Shown here piece after piece: positions 35,392 to 42,990 of a stretch of DNA of 64,000 nucleotides. The notes under the pieces are model-generated. The model had not been told where the DNA came from. It saw only the letters and a program-made list of their open reading frames with translations, and did no database searches. How positions within the stretch are numbered: position 1 is the stretch's first letter; each line of letters starts with the position of its first letter. The translations under genes and the position numbers were made by a program. The stretch is taken from positions 89,818 through 153,817 of the forward strand of contig CAJJBW010000006.1 of the NCBI GenBank assembly GCA_905182515.1. The letters run 5' to 3'. The stretch is from an uncultured Candidatus Poseidoniales archaeon. Its GTDB lineage: Archaea; Thermoplasmatota; Poseidoniia; Poseidoniales; Thalassarchaeaceae.

Positions 35392-36105
35392 TCACTTAGA
35401 AACTTTGGAAAGATGTTTTAATGTTGTATCGTGATCCAGTTTTTGATAACCATTTGAATCAACTATAGATATTTCGACAGTATCATAATTTAAATTATCT
35501 TCTAAAGACTCTTGGAGTGCTTCTAGACCTAATTTGATAGCTGCATTTTGAGTCATTCCTTTCTTCCATGATTTTTCAAAATGGTCAATTACGGTCGATC
35601 TTCCACGTCCAATTGCACCTGCTTGATATGATTGATAAGCTCCTGAAGGATCGGTTTCGAACAGATGGACTCCGTCATCGTCCACCCCAGCAATCAATAA
35701 AGCCGTGCCGAACGGTCTAGCCCCTCCGTATTGTGTGAAAGATTGTTTATAATCGCACATCTTCTTTACTAATGTAATCATTGAAATCGCGCTGCCGAAA
35801 GTCATTCTATTTATTTGGCATTGTACACGCGCTTTGTCCACTAATTGCCTAGCATCTGCTACAAGCCCAGAAGTAGTCATCCCTATGTGATCATCAATTT
35901 GGTACATCTTTTCTATAGAATCGGTGATAACTAATTTATTTGCGATTCTTTTATCTACAATTAGTACTGCCCCATCTTTGTACTTTAAACCGACAGTAGT
36001 CGTACCTCTCTTTACTGATTCTCTGGCATATTCTACTTGGTAAAGACGACCATCTGGTGAGAATGTGGAAACACCGTGATCATATCCGCGTCCGCTGGGC
36101 TGCAT
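35392..36105 (-). CDS. psmA: Proteasome alpha subunit
   Basis: About 237 residues from the ATG at 36105 (MQPSGRGYDHGVSTFSPDGR), which gives the conserved gate-forming N-terminus; the frame extends twelve codons further. The alpha signature GRLYQVEYARESVKRGTTTVG is intact. Alpha rings form the gates of the 20S core particle and dock the PAN/Cdc48 ATPases. First gene of the SBDS-exosome-eL43-Pcc1-prefoldin string. The beta subunit is not in the window. Confidence 0.95.
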   Translation of the reverse strand: MQPSGRGYDHGVSTFSPDGRLYQVEYARESVKRGTTTVGLKYKDGAVLIVDKRIANKLVITDSIEKMYQIDDHIGMTTSGLVADARQLVDKARVQCQINRMTFGSAISMITLVKKMCDYKQSFTQYGGARPFGTALLIAGVDDDGVHLFETDPSGAYQSYQAGAIGRGRSTVIDHFEKSWKKGMTQNAAIKLGLEALQESLEDNLNYDTVEISIVDSNGYQKLDHDTTLKHLSKVSK

Positions 36106-36203
36106 AATTATCAAGCGAATGCCGGAACCCTCTCTTATCAATCTTAGTCGTGAACACTCTCATTAGGGGTGGCATTCATCTCTAAAGACCTAAACGGAAG
36201 AGC

Positions 36204-36956
36204 ATGCGAGTCGCCATTCTTTGCTCAGGAGGAAAAGATTCTGCTTACGCCGCATGGTGGGCAGAGATGCAAGGATGGGAAACGGTAGCAATCATTACAG
36301 TAGGAATTAGTGGAGAAGATTCAATGATGTTTCAAATTCAAGGGACATTTGTTTCTGCATTTCAATCGGTTTCAATGGGCGTTCCGTGGTTGCCAGTTCA
36401 ATCAACTGGTTTAGAAGAAATAGAAATTTCTGATCTAGAAGATGCAATCCTAGGTAAAAGAGACAGTAGAGAAGATTATGAATCATTGTGGCCATTCCAC
36501 ATTGATACACCTCCAGATTTAGAAATATTCACTGGTAAATTAGAAATTGATGCATTGATTAGTGGTGCCTTACGATCTGACTATCAAAAAACAAGAATTG
36601 AAAGAATGTGTCAGAGGCTTGACATAAAATCATTCAGCCCTTTGTGGCATAAAAATTCTGTTGACCACATGGAATCCCTAATTGAACATGGATTTGAGGT
36701 AAAATTCATATCAGTTTCATCTGAGGGATTAGATAGATCTTGGTTAGGAAAATCTTTAACAATGGAAAATTTGACATTACTAAAATCTCTTGCAACAAAA
36801 TTTAGATTTAATTTAGATGGAGAGGGAGGAGAATTTGAAACCATTACTATTAATGGCCCTCATATGAAGAATAGAATTTATTGCGAAGGGGAAGCAAAAT
36901 ACAAATCAGGAAGAGGAATATGGGAAATACAAAAAGCAAATATCCAATTGGGCTAA
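36204..36956 (+). CDS. dph6: Diphthine--ammonia ligase (Dph6)
   Basis: 250 residues of the ATP pyrophosphatase fold. The PP-loop is ILCSGGKDSAYAAWW. The middle contains LISGALRSDYQKTRIERMCQ and SFSPLWHKNSVDHMESL, and the C-terminal NLDGEGGEFETITINGP is the Dph6 signature. It performs the final amidation of diphthamide on EF-2, whose acceptor histidine is present in the aEF-2 of this window. It is divergent from psmA and co-directional with purB (12-39 bp downstream). Confidence 0.93.
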   Translation: MRVAILCSGGKDSAYAAWWAEMQGWETVAIITVGISGEDSMMFQIQGTFVSAFQSVSMGVPWLPVQSTGLEEIEISDLEDAILGKRDSREDYESLWPFHIDTPPDLEIFTGKLEIDALISGALRSDYQKTRIERMCQRLDIKSFSPLWHKNSVDHMESLIEHGFEVKFISVSSEGLDRSWLGKSLTMENLTLLKSLATKFRFNLDGEGGEFETITINGPHMKNRIYCEGEAKYKSGRGIWEIQKANIQLG

Positions 36957-36995
36957 ACATCAAACACCTTGGCGTTGTCGGTTGTATTGAAAGAC

Positions 36996-38345
36996 ATGCC
37001 AGTATCCCCATTAGACTATCGTTATGGAAGAGAAGAAGCAAAACAAATTTGGTCCCGTGAAGGCCGGCATGCCAGGCAACTAGAAGTTGAAAGAGCATTG
37101 GTGTGGGCGCACTGCAAATTAGGGAAAGTAAGTGCAGAACATTATGACATTATTGCAGATATTGCAGATCCAGGTATTGTGACTGCAGATAGAGTAGATG
37201 AGATTGAGTTAGAGACAAGACACGATATAATGGCGTTAACAAAAGCCATGGCTGAATCTGCGGGAGAAGCAGGATGGTGTATTCACCTAGGAGCCACCAG
37301 TAACGATATCGTAGATTCTGCAGTTGCACTTCAAATTAAAGACAGTATAAAATTACAAATTGAAGGCACAACTGAATTACTAAGAACAATGTGCAATATG
37401 GCGGAAAGAGAACGAAACACTGTGATGCTTGGAAGAACTCATGGACAGGCAGCAGTACCCATAACATTTGGATTAAAAGTTGCTGTTTGGGTAGATGAAT
37501 TCCGAAGACATATGGAAAGACTAGGTGAATTGACCCCTAGAGTAACAACTGGAAAATTTCTAGGAGCAGTTGGGACAGGGGCTGCACAAGGAGAAAATGC
37601 TTTCGAATTACAAGACTTGATAATGAGTAATTTAGGATTACAGACTCCAATGGCAACTACCCAAGTCGTAGGTAGAGATAGGTACATAGAATGGGTTGCT
37701 TGGATGGCAAACGTAGCCACTAGCATAGAAAAGGTACTTCAGGAAGTAAGGAATTTACAAAGAAGTGAAATAGCAGAAGTAGCTGAATTTTTTGATGTTG
37801 AGAAACAGGTTGGCTCATCCACAATGGCGCATAAAAAAAATCCAATAACCGCAGAAAATGCTTGTGGGTTAGCAAGAATTGTTAGATCTATGATTATCCC
37901 CTCATATGAAAATGCATTATTATGGCATGAAAGAGATTTGGCTAATTCATCAGCAGAAAGATTCACTTTGTCACATTCAATGATATTATTAGATGACATT
38001 ACAGTTAAATGTAACAGAGTTTTATCGAAATTAGTTGTAGATAGTAATAAAATGAGGGAAAATATAGAGTCTCAAAAAGGATTGGTAATGGCCGAAAAAG
38101 TTATGCTAGTACTTGTAGACAAAGGAATGCCCCGAGATGAGTCTCATGAAGTATTACGCAGTGCATCAATGATTGCCATAGAAAATAAAAAGAATTTATT
38201 AGAAATTTGTTCTAAGGACAAAAGGATAACAGATATGATTACAAATGAAAAGTTAGTAGAGATTTTCAGACCTGAAAGCCATTTAGGATTTAGCGGCAAG
38301 ATTGTGGACAACACAATAAGAGAAGCAAGGAAGATATTGAATTAA
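36996..38345 (+). CDS. purB: Adenylosuccinate lyase
   Basis: About 449 residues from the ATG at 36996 (MPVSPLDYRYG); a TTG nine codons earlier is less likely. The fumarase-superfamily regions are present: HDIMALTKAMAE, WCIHLGATSNDIVDSAV, MLGRTHGQAAVPITFG and the signature loop VGSSTMAHKKNPITAENACG. It acts twice in purine synthesis (SAICAR to AICAR and adenylosuccinate to AMP). Its last four bases overlap the convergent small membrane protein. Confidence 0.95.
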   Translation: MPVSPLDYRYGREEAKQIWSREGRHARQLEVERALVWAHCKLGKVSAEHYDIIADIADPGIVTADRVDEIELETRHDIMALTKAMAESAGEAGWCIHLGATSNDIVDSAVALQIKDSIKLQIEGTTELLRTMCNMAERERNTVMLGRTHGQAAVPITFGLKVAVWVDEFRRHMERLGELTPRVTTGKFLGAVGTGAAQGENAFELQDLIMSNLGLQTPMATTQVVGRDRYIEWVAWMANVATSIEKVLQEVRNLQRSEIAEVAEFFDVEKQVGSSTMAHKKNPITAENACGLARIVRSMIIPSYENALLWHERDLANSSAERFTLSHSMILLDDITVKCNRVLSKLVVDSNKMRENIESQKGLVMAEKVMLVLVDKGMPRDESHEVLRSASMIAIENKKNLLEICSKDKRITDMITNEKLVEIFRPESHLGFSGKIVDNTIREARKILN

Positions 38346-38563
38346 ATCAATTTCATTGCAATTAAAAGAATAATGCCAGTTATAGAAGAAATAAAACCTA
38401 AAAGAATTATCATTGCATGTGGCCCATATTGATTGGCATCATTTAATGCAACATTTAGAAATCCATCTTCTCTAATTGCCTCAACCATTCCCAATTCACT
38501 TTCTTTAAAATCAGGAAGTGGGCGTCTTTTAATTCTCTCACCTTTCTTTGGAGAAGTAGACAT
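38342..38563 (-). CDS. Small single-helix membrane protein
   Basis: 73 residues. The N-terminus is basic and soluble (SPKKGERIKRRPLPDFKESE), and one C-terminal membrane helix follows (AMIILLGFISSITGIILLIAM). A tail-anchored arrangement with a cytosolic basic domain is likely. It overlaps purB convergently by 4 bp. Family not recognised. Confidence 0.55.
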   Translation of the reverse strand: MSTSPKKGERIKRRPLPDFKESELGMVEAIREDGFLNVALNDANQYGPHAMIILLGFISSITGIILLIAMKLI

Positions 38564-38646
38564 ATTCTAACGGAGTTATTGTTTCTGTTTAGACTTCTCC
38601 CCTCAAGAGGCAGAAAATACCATCAGGCAGAGGGATATCCAATGCC

Positions 38647-39213
38647 ATGTTAGATCTGTCGAGGGGGCCAGTTCATCTATCGTATGAACAAGGATCGGGG
38701 GCAACAACATTGGCACTAAGTGTTGCCAGAGATGTATTAAAATCCGGAAATAGAGTAAAGTGGTTATCCAGAGTTCTCCCTGATGGTGAAAGAACTTCAC
38801 AAATCTTATGGGACTTGACTGAATCTGAATTAGAAAAATTTTTAGCCATGGAAATAAAAGAAAATCTTAATGAAAGTTTTAAAATTATAAAATATCTAAT
38901 TAAAGGATTAGATCAAAATGATATTGTGATTATAGACGATTGGTGCTCTAAAACTGGAAGGGCATCAAAAGAGGATATAGAAGGCATAGAAAACATTGTA
39001 TCCATGGCTGTAAATAGTAAAATACTAATTTGTTCCACAGCTTACGAAAATATGAATGGTAAACAAGGCCAGTGGAAGTCAAGAGGAGGGAAAAGAATTG
39101 ATAGCATTACAAGAAAAAATTTTCTAACCAGGTCTTTACATAATAACTCGAGAATACTAAAGGACGGAAACAATGAAATGTTTATTAAAATAATTGGAAC
39201 TGGTGTAGAATAA
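38647..39213 (+). CDS. RecA/RadB-fold protein with degenerate Walker A
   Basis: 188 residues. The opening LSRGPVHLSYEQGSGATTLA followed by LSVARDVLKSGNRVKWLSR has the layout of a RadB/KaiC-type ATPase, but the Walker A is GSGATT: the invariant Lys is Ala. The second acidic strand DIVIIDDWCSK looks like Walker B. C-terminal strands (SKILICSTAYEN, EMFIKIIGTG) fit the RecA core. It probably does not hydrolyse ATP and may regulate a true RecA-family partner. The short length suits a RadB-like core. The exact role is unknown. Confidence 0.6.
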   Translation: MLDLSRGPVHLSYEQGSGATTLALSVARDVLKSGNRVKWLSRVLPDGERTSQILWDLTESELEKFLAMEIKENLNESFKIIKYLIKGLDQNDIVIIDDWCSKTGRASKEDIEGIENIVSMAVNSKILICSTAYENMNGKQGQWKSRGGKRIDSITRKNFLTRSLHNNSRILKDGNNEMFIKIIGTGVE

Positions 39214-39237
39214 TTATTTACAAGGTTTATTCGTAAT

Positions 39238-39459
39238 TTATTCAGATGCACTATCCAGCAATTCTTGCATTTCTTCCAACGCTTCTTCATCTGGCTCCAT
39301 GAATTGATTTGGATTTATGGCTTCACCAGTATATTCCTCGTCAAAATGCCCAGTATTTACCAACATATTTCGTTGTCTGAGTTTGAGTAAAATCAAAATC
39401 ATAAAGCCTGCAGAAATTAAAAATATGAGATTAATTAGAGTATCACTAGTTCCGGCCAT
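39238..39459 (-). CDS. Small membrane protein with acidic C-terminus
   Basis: 73 residues. One N-terminal membrane helix (LINLIFLISAGFMILILLKL) is followed by a basic patch (RQRN) that should stay inside, and a strongly acidic tail (EPDEEALEEMQELLDSASE). The tail is a plausible docking helix. It lies 17 bp downstream of tiaS in the same direction. Family not recognised. Confidence 0.55.
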   Translation of the reverse strand: MAGTSDTLINLIFLISAGFMILILLKLRQRNMLVNTGHFDEEYTGEAINPNQFMEPDEEALEEMQELLDSASE

Positions 39460-39476
39460 AAATTCCCCTAAAGTTT

Positions 39477-40742
39477 CTATGATATTAAATTATTCAATAA
39501 AGGGATTTCAAATTCAAGCGGTTTGGACAAATGGCGACGATTAGAGGGACTTGGTTCAGCCCAATTATTCACCATTTTAATATGATTAGTTACTACATCT
39601 TTGGCGACCCAATATTTGATAGATTTATTATTGCATTTACTACACCTTAAACTCTGCTGGTTTCCTGCACTTTTCATAGAAGTGTAGCAACATAATGGCC
39701 TGTGTAGAATTCTGGGCACGGAATCATAGAGAGATAACTTTTCAAGATGTATGGAATTGTCAATAGGTGAAAATAAACCGGTCCATGAAATCATATCTCC
39801 CGGGACTAAAGAACGTAATAATTTATTCACTGGCCCACCTTCATTGAAAGCAATTAAAGTTATATTCCTACCATTTGAAAATACAGAAAGAGAAGAATGG
39901 GCACCTTTGGAAATAGATATTTTAGAAACTACAGTCCCATTTAATGGTGACACGTGATCATCAGAAAGTTGATTAGTTCTGTGAATTTTATAATCAGAAC
40001 ATTGTTCAAAATCTAAATTTGATTGGAGCCAAATGTGGGCTTTTTTCAAGGTTGCATATGAGCTCCCTCTAATTCCATAAAGAACCGGGCAAGGAGTTCT
40101 AGGCGATATTAAACCCCTATTTTTTGTCGGATCTCTGTTTAGAAATGTATCTAAAAATCTAGAGTCTAAATCAGTAACTTTCTTTAAATCTAATATTCTC
40201 TTTTGACCAATCATTGTTGGTTTTCTCCACGCGATTAATTCCCAGGTAGAGTTTTTATTTGGGATCCACGCGATTGCTGCACTTGCACCAATTATGCCCC
40301 AATTGTTTTTGCCTGTATAAATTTTACAATTATATTTTTCAATTTCTATCAATCGGGTATTGATATCTACGTGCCCTGTAACAGTTTCCCAATAAAAATC
40401 TTCACTTAATACCGATTTAGATATTATTAAGGCGGGAGAGGCTGGAATTTCTGATGGAGGATGCTTGGAAATTTCCAGTAATAGATTTTTGAACCAATCT
40501 TCAGATAAATCAAAAAAAATTTTTTCATCTTCTTTATGAATTTCCAAGATTGCTGAGAGGGCAGCATTGCCTCTCGTTCTTCTACTTGCAAAGGGCCATA
40601 ATCGGACTAATCTTCTCTCTGATATTGTAATAGAAATATTATTTATTATATGATTGATAAAATTATTCATTTTATCAGTGGTGCAGCCTTCTTCAAGGTG
40701 ATCGGTATCATCAATGCCGACAAAAAACCTAATGTTATCCAT
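39477..40742 (-). CDS. tiaS: tRNA(Ile2) 2-agmatinylcytidine synthetase TiaS
   Basis: About 421 residues from the ATG at 40742. It begins with the TiaS signature FFVGIDDTDHLEEGCTTDKM. RLVRLWPFASRRTRGNAALS, NNWGIIGASAAIAW and TWELIAWRKP follow in family order. An OB-like domain and a C-terminal four-Cys cluster (CCYTSMKSAG...LRCSKCNNK) close it. TiaS attaches agmatine to C34 of the AUA-decoding tRNA(Ile) and is essential in archaea. It overlaps gmhB by about 8 bp. Confidence 0.93.
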   Translation of the reverse strand: MDNIRFFVGIDDTDHLEEGCTTDKMNNFINHIINNISITISERRLVRLWPFASRRTRGNAALSAILEIHKEDEKIFFDLSEDWFKNLLLEISKHPPSEIPASPALIISKSVLSEDFYWETVTGHVDINTRLIEIEKYNCKIYTGKNNWGIIGASAAIAWIPNKNSTWELIAWRKPTMIGQKRILDLKKVTDLDSRFLDTFLNRDPTKNRGLISPRTPCPVLYGIRGSSYATLKKAHIWLQSNLDFEQCSDYKIHRTNQLSDDHVSPLNGTVVSKISISKGAHSSLSVFSNGRNITLIAFNEGGPVNKLLRSLVPGDMISWTGLFSPIDNSIHLEKLSLYDSVPRILHRPLCCYTSMKSAGNQQSLRCSKCNNKSIKYWVAKDVVTNHIKMVNNWAEPSPSNRRHLSKPLEFEIPLLNNLIS

Positions 40743-41391
40743 TATTAACACCCAATATTGAAGATATTACTTCAGAGATGCCTAAATATGGATCACATTT
40801 ATAAAATTTTACACCATAACATTGAGAAGCCAATAAATCAACATTCCTATCTCCTACCATTATTGAATTTGTTTCCTCAGGCCTATTCTTCCATTCGTGA
40901 TCATACAAAATATTAATTTTTTTATCATTTCCAATGTGAGCATGATCGAGTATTTGTCTGCCTGCTTCTAACATGCCAGGATTAGGTTTTCTCGCCCATG
41001 CACCTTGCCATGGGGCATATGGGCTGTAAAGTATCAAATCAAGAATAGCATCACTATCCTCTTCAAGTAACAATTTTCTAATATGATTATGAATCTTGCA
41101 TAAATTTTCATGACTCCAAAGCCCTCTTCCAATTGGAGATTGGTTAGTAACTATACAAATACGGAATCCGGCTCTACGTAAATCTCCGATGCATGATCCT
41201 GCATTTGGTAAAATTTTAATTTCATCTTGATTGTTGACATAATTGTTTGATCCTAAATTAATTACACCATCCCGGTCAAGAAAGGCTATTTTGCCATCCC
41301 ATGATATTTCGTTAGGCAAATTTGATAATTCTAATTTTGTTGTTAGTTCTGCATTATCCCTAAAAGGAGCTAACATTAAATCACAACCCAT
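40735..41391 (-). CDS. GmhB-like HAD phosphatase (heptose bisphosphate type)
   Basis: 218 residues of the HAD-IIIA/histidinol-phosphatase-like group. Motif I is AFLDRDGVINLGSNNYV, followed by IVTNQSPIGRGLWS (motif II) and KPNPGMLEAGRQIL, with a late NSIMVGDRNVDLLASQCYG (motif IV). In GmhB a Cys/His zinc loop precedes the RKPxPG; here it reads YSPYAPWQGAWARKP with no cysteines. Predicted to dephosphorylate a heptose or similar sugar phosphate. The start overlaps the gmhA-like gene by 11 bp. Confidence 0.8.
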   Translation of the reverse strand: MGCDLMLAPFRDNAELTTKLELSNLPNEISWDGKIAFLDRDGVINLGSNNYVNNQDEIKILPNAGSCIGDLRRAGFRICIVTNQSPIGRGLWSHENLCKIHNHIRKLLLEEDSDAILDLILYSPYAPWQGAWARKPNPGMLEAGRQILDHAHIGNDKKINILYDHEWKNRPEETNSIMVGDRNVDLLASQCYGVKFYKCDPYLGISEVISSILGVNNG

Positions 41392-41980
41392 TATTAGATT
41401 TTATACTTTCTTTTATTATATGATTGATGATTAACTGCATATCTTCAATTCTTTCCATTGACGTTGAAGGTATAACTATTGCCAAATCTGCTATTTTTGC
41501 TAGTTCCCCTCCTTTCATTCCATTAAAATTTCCAGTTATAGCAATCGTCCTACAGCCCATTTCTTTACCAAAATTTATTCCATTTATTACATTTTTTGAA
41601 TTACCTGAACCGCTATATGCAATAATCACATCATCTGGCTCTAGGAAAGTAGAAAGTTGGCCAACAAATATATTATCAAAACTGGTATCATTAGCCCATG
41701 CAGTTAATGAAGAGATATTATCCATATGAGAAATAGCCTTTACAGATAACTCCTTAGACCAATCGCCAGCACTGTGAGAGGGAGTACCGGCACTACCTCC
41801 ATTACCAATTAAATGAATAGTTTGCCCTTTAATTCTGGCATCTTCAATAACAAGCCAAAGTTCCTTTAATGCATCAATAGGAATTTCCTCGAGAGTGGTA
41901 GTTAAGCTTGAAATATATGATTTAGAAAAATGTTCGAAATCAAATGGCATAGGCATCTCCGAGTTAACGGAAGAGGGCAT
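41381..41980 (-). CDS. SIS-domain sedoheptulose-7-phosphate isomerase (GmhA-like)
   Basis: About 199 residues from the ATG at 41980; other ATGs lie at 41956 and 41950. The SIS fold shows HLIGNGGSAGTPSHSAGDWS, the GmhA signature 'GNGGSA..A.H.a.el', and DDVIIAYSGSGNSKNVINGI. GmhA converts sedoheptulose 7-phosphate to D-glycero-D-manno-heptose 7-phosphate. It forms an operon with the GmhB-like phosphatase and may feed glycan or nucleotide-sugar synthesis. The frame continues far upstream but would overlap the divergent archaeosortase. Confidence 0.83.
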   Translation of the reverse strand: MPSSVNSEMPMPFDFEHFSKSYISSLTTTLEEIPIDALKELWLVIEDARIKGQTIHLIGNGGSAGTPSHSAGDWSKELSVKAISHMDNISSLTAWANDTSFDNIFVGQLSTFLEPDDVIIAYSGSGNSKNVINGINFGKEMGCRTIAITGNFNGMKGGELAKIADLAIVIPSTSMERIEDMQLIINHIIKESIKSNNGL

Positions 41981-42000
41981 CCTATTTACGGATTGATGGC

Positions 42001-42990
42001 TTGAAAGGCAATATGGAGGAACCAGTGGGACTTGTGATATATTCCATATCATCTTCTTTTGGTATTCCAGATGTAACAATGCAATTATTAATTGGAGCAT
42101 TTGGAGTATCACTTTTAGCATTTGGCTTTCATAGCAAAAATAATAACAATATTACCAAATTATCATCCATAGGTTGGATAATGGTAGGCTTATTCTTTTA
42201 TTTATATTCAAAGCATTATGTTGAAATTTCTGATCCTGTTTTAATATTTATGACAGCCGCCGCATTACCTTCTGGAATTATTATTGCTTTCTGGGAAATT
42301 AAATCGGAAGGAGATATTCCAGAATCATTGCTCTGGCTAAAAGGATGCGTAGTTTGGTCTATGATTCCATATTATTTGATCTATAGTATACCAGTATTGA
42401 ATATGGGAATTGTAAATTCTACAGCATTAAGTGCAGAAATTATACTAGATTTTGTAGGGCTTGGAGATTACCAAGCAGCACCTATGAGAATTGACACATA
42501 TATTGGAGGAGATGTCCTTGTTTCCGATTGGGAAGGTAATAAGTGGATTCTATCCGAACCATTAGGCGAAGCAGGATTTTTTGTCCCTATGGAAAATGGA
42601 GATGGTACTCCTGTTAGTATTATTTTCATATTAGCATGTTCTGCTTTGCAATCCATGATAGTATTTGTAGGCGCAATAGTGGCATTAGAATCTGTTTCAT
42701 GGAAAAGAAGGATACGTGCATTGTTTATTGCAATACCTACTATTTACATTCTTAATGTATTCAGAAATGTAGGAATAATTTGGCTTACTGAAACATATTC
42801 AAATTGGTCTTTTTTGGGGCTTGACATGTTCAATTTTACCCACAGTTATGCTGCTAAATTTATTAGCTTATTTGCAATGTTCTTAATGGCGATAGTATTA
42901 TTTGATTTACTACCAGAATTACACAAAAATATTATAAAAATAATAAATCCGATATTAAAAATTCTCAACATTAATGATAACAAATCATGA
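42001..42990 (+). CDS. Archaeosortase/exosortase-family transpeptidase
   Basis: 329 residues with about eight membrane helices. The catalytic triad of the archaeosortase family can be placed: Cys in FILACSALQSMIVFVGAIVA, Arg in YILNVFRNVGIIW and His in FTHSYAAKFISLF. The loop between helices (residues ~165-205) is extracytoplasmic. Archaeosortases cut PGF-CTERM proteins and transfer them to lipid. A plausible substrate with a PGF-CTERM end lies at 61744 in this window. The last bases overlap the convergent lhr-like gene by 6 bp. Confidence 0.85.
   Translation: MKGNMEEPVGLVIYSISSSFGIPDVTMQLLIGAFGVSLLAFGFHSKNNNNITKLSSIGWIMVGLFFYLYSKHYVEISDPVLIFMTAAALPSGIIIAFWEIKSEGDIPESLLWLKGCVVWSMIPYYLIYSIPVLNMGIVNSTALSAEIILDFVGLGDYQAAPMRIDTYIGGDVLVSDWEGNKWILSEPLGEAGFFVPMENGDGTPVSIIFILACSALQSMIVFVGAIVALESVSWKRRIRALFIAIPTIYILNVFRNVGIIWLTETYSNWSFLGLDMFNFTHSYAAKFISLFAMFLMAIVLFDLLPELHKNIIKIINPILKILNINDNKS

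Noticed and set aside
36105..36141. Longer N-terminus of proteasome alpha
   Set aside because: It would displace the conserved YDHGVSTFSPDGR gating start that begins at the ATG at 36105.
41981..42121. N-terminal extension of the GmhA-like gene
   Set aside because: It would overlap the divergent archaeosortase by over 100 bp and has no similarity to SIS proteins.
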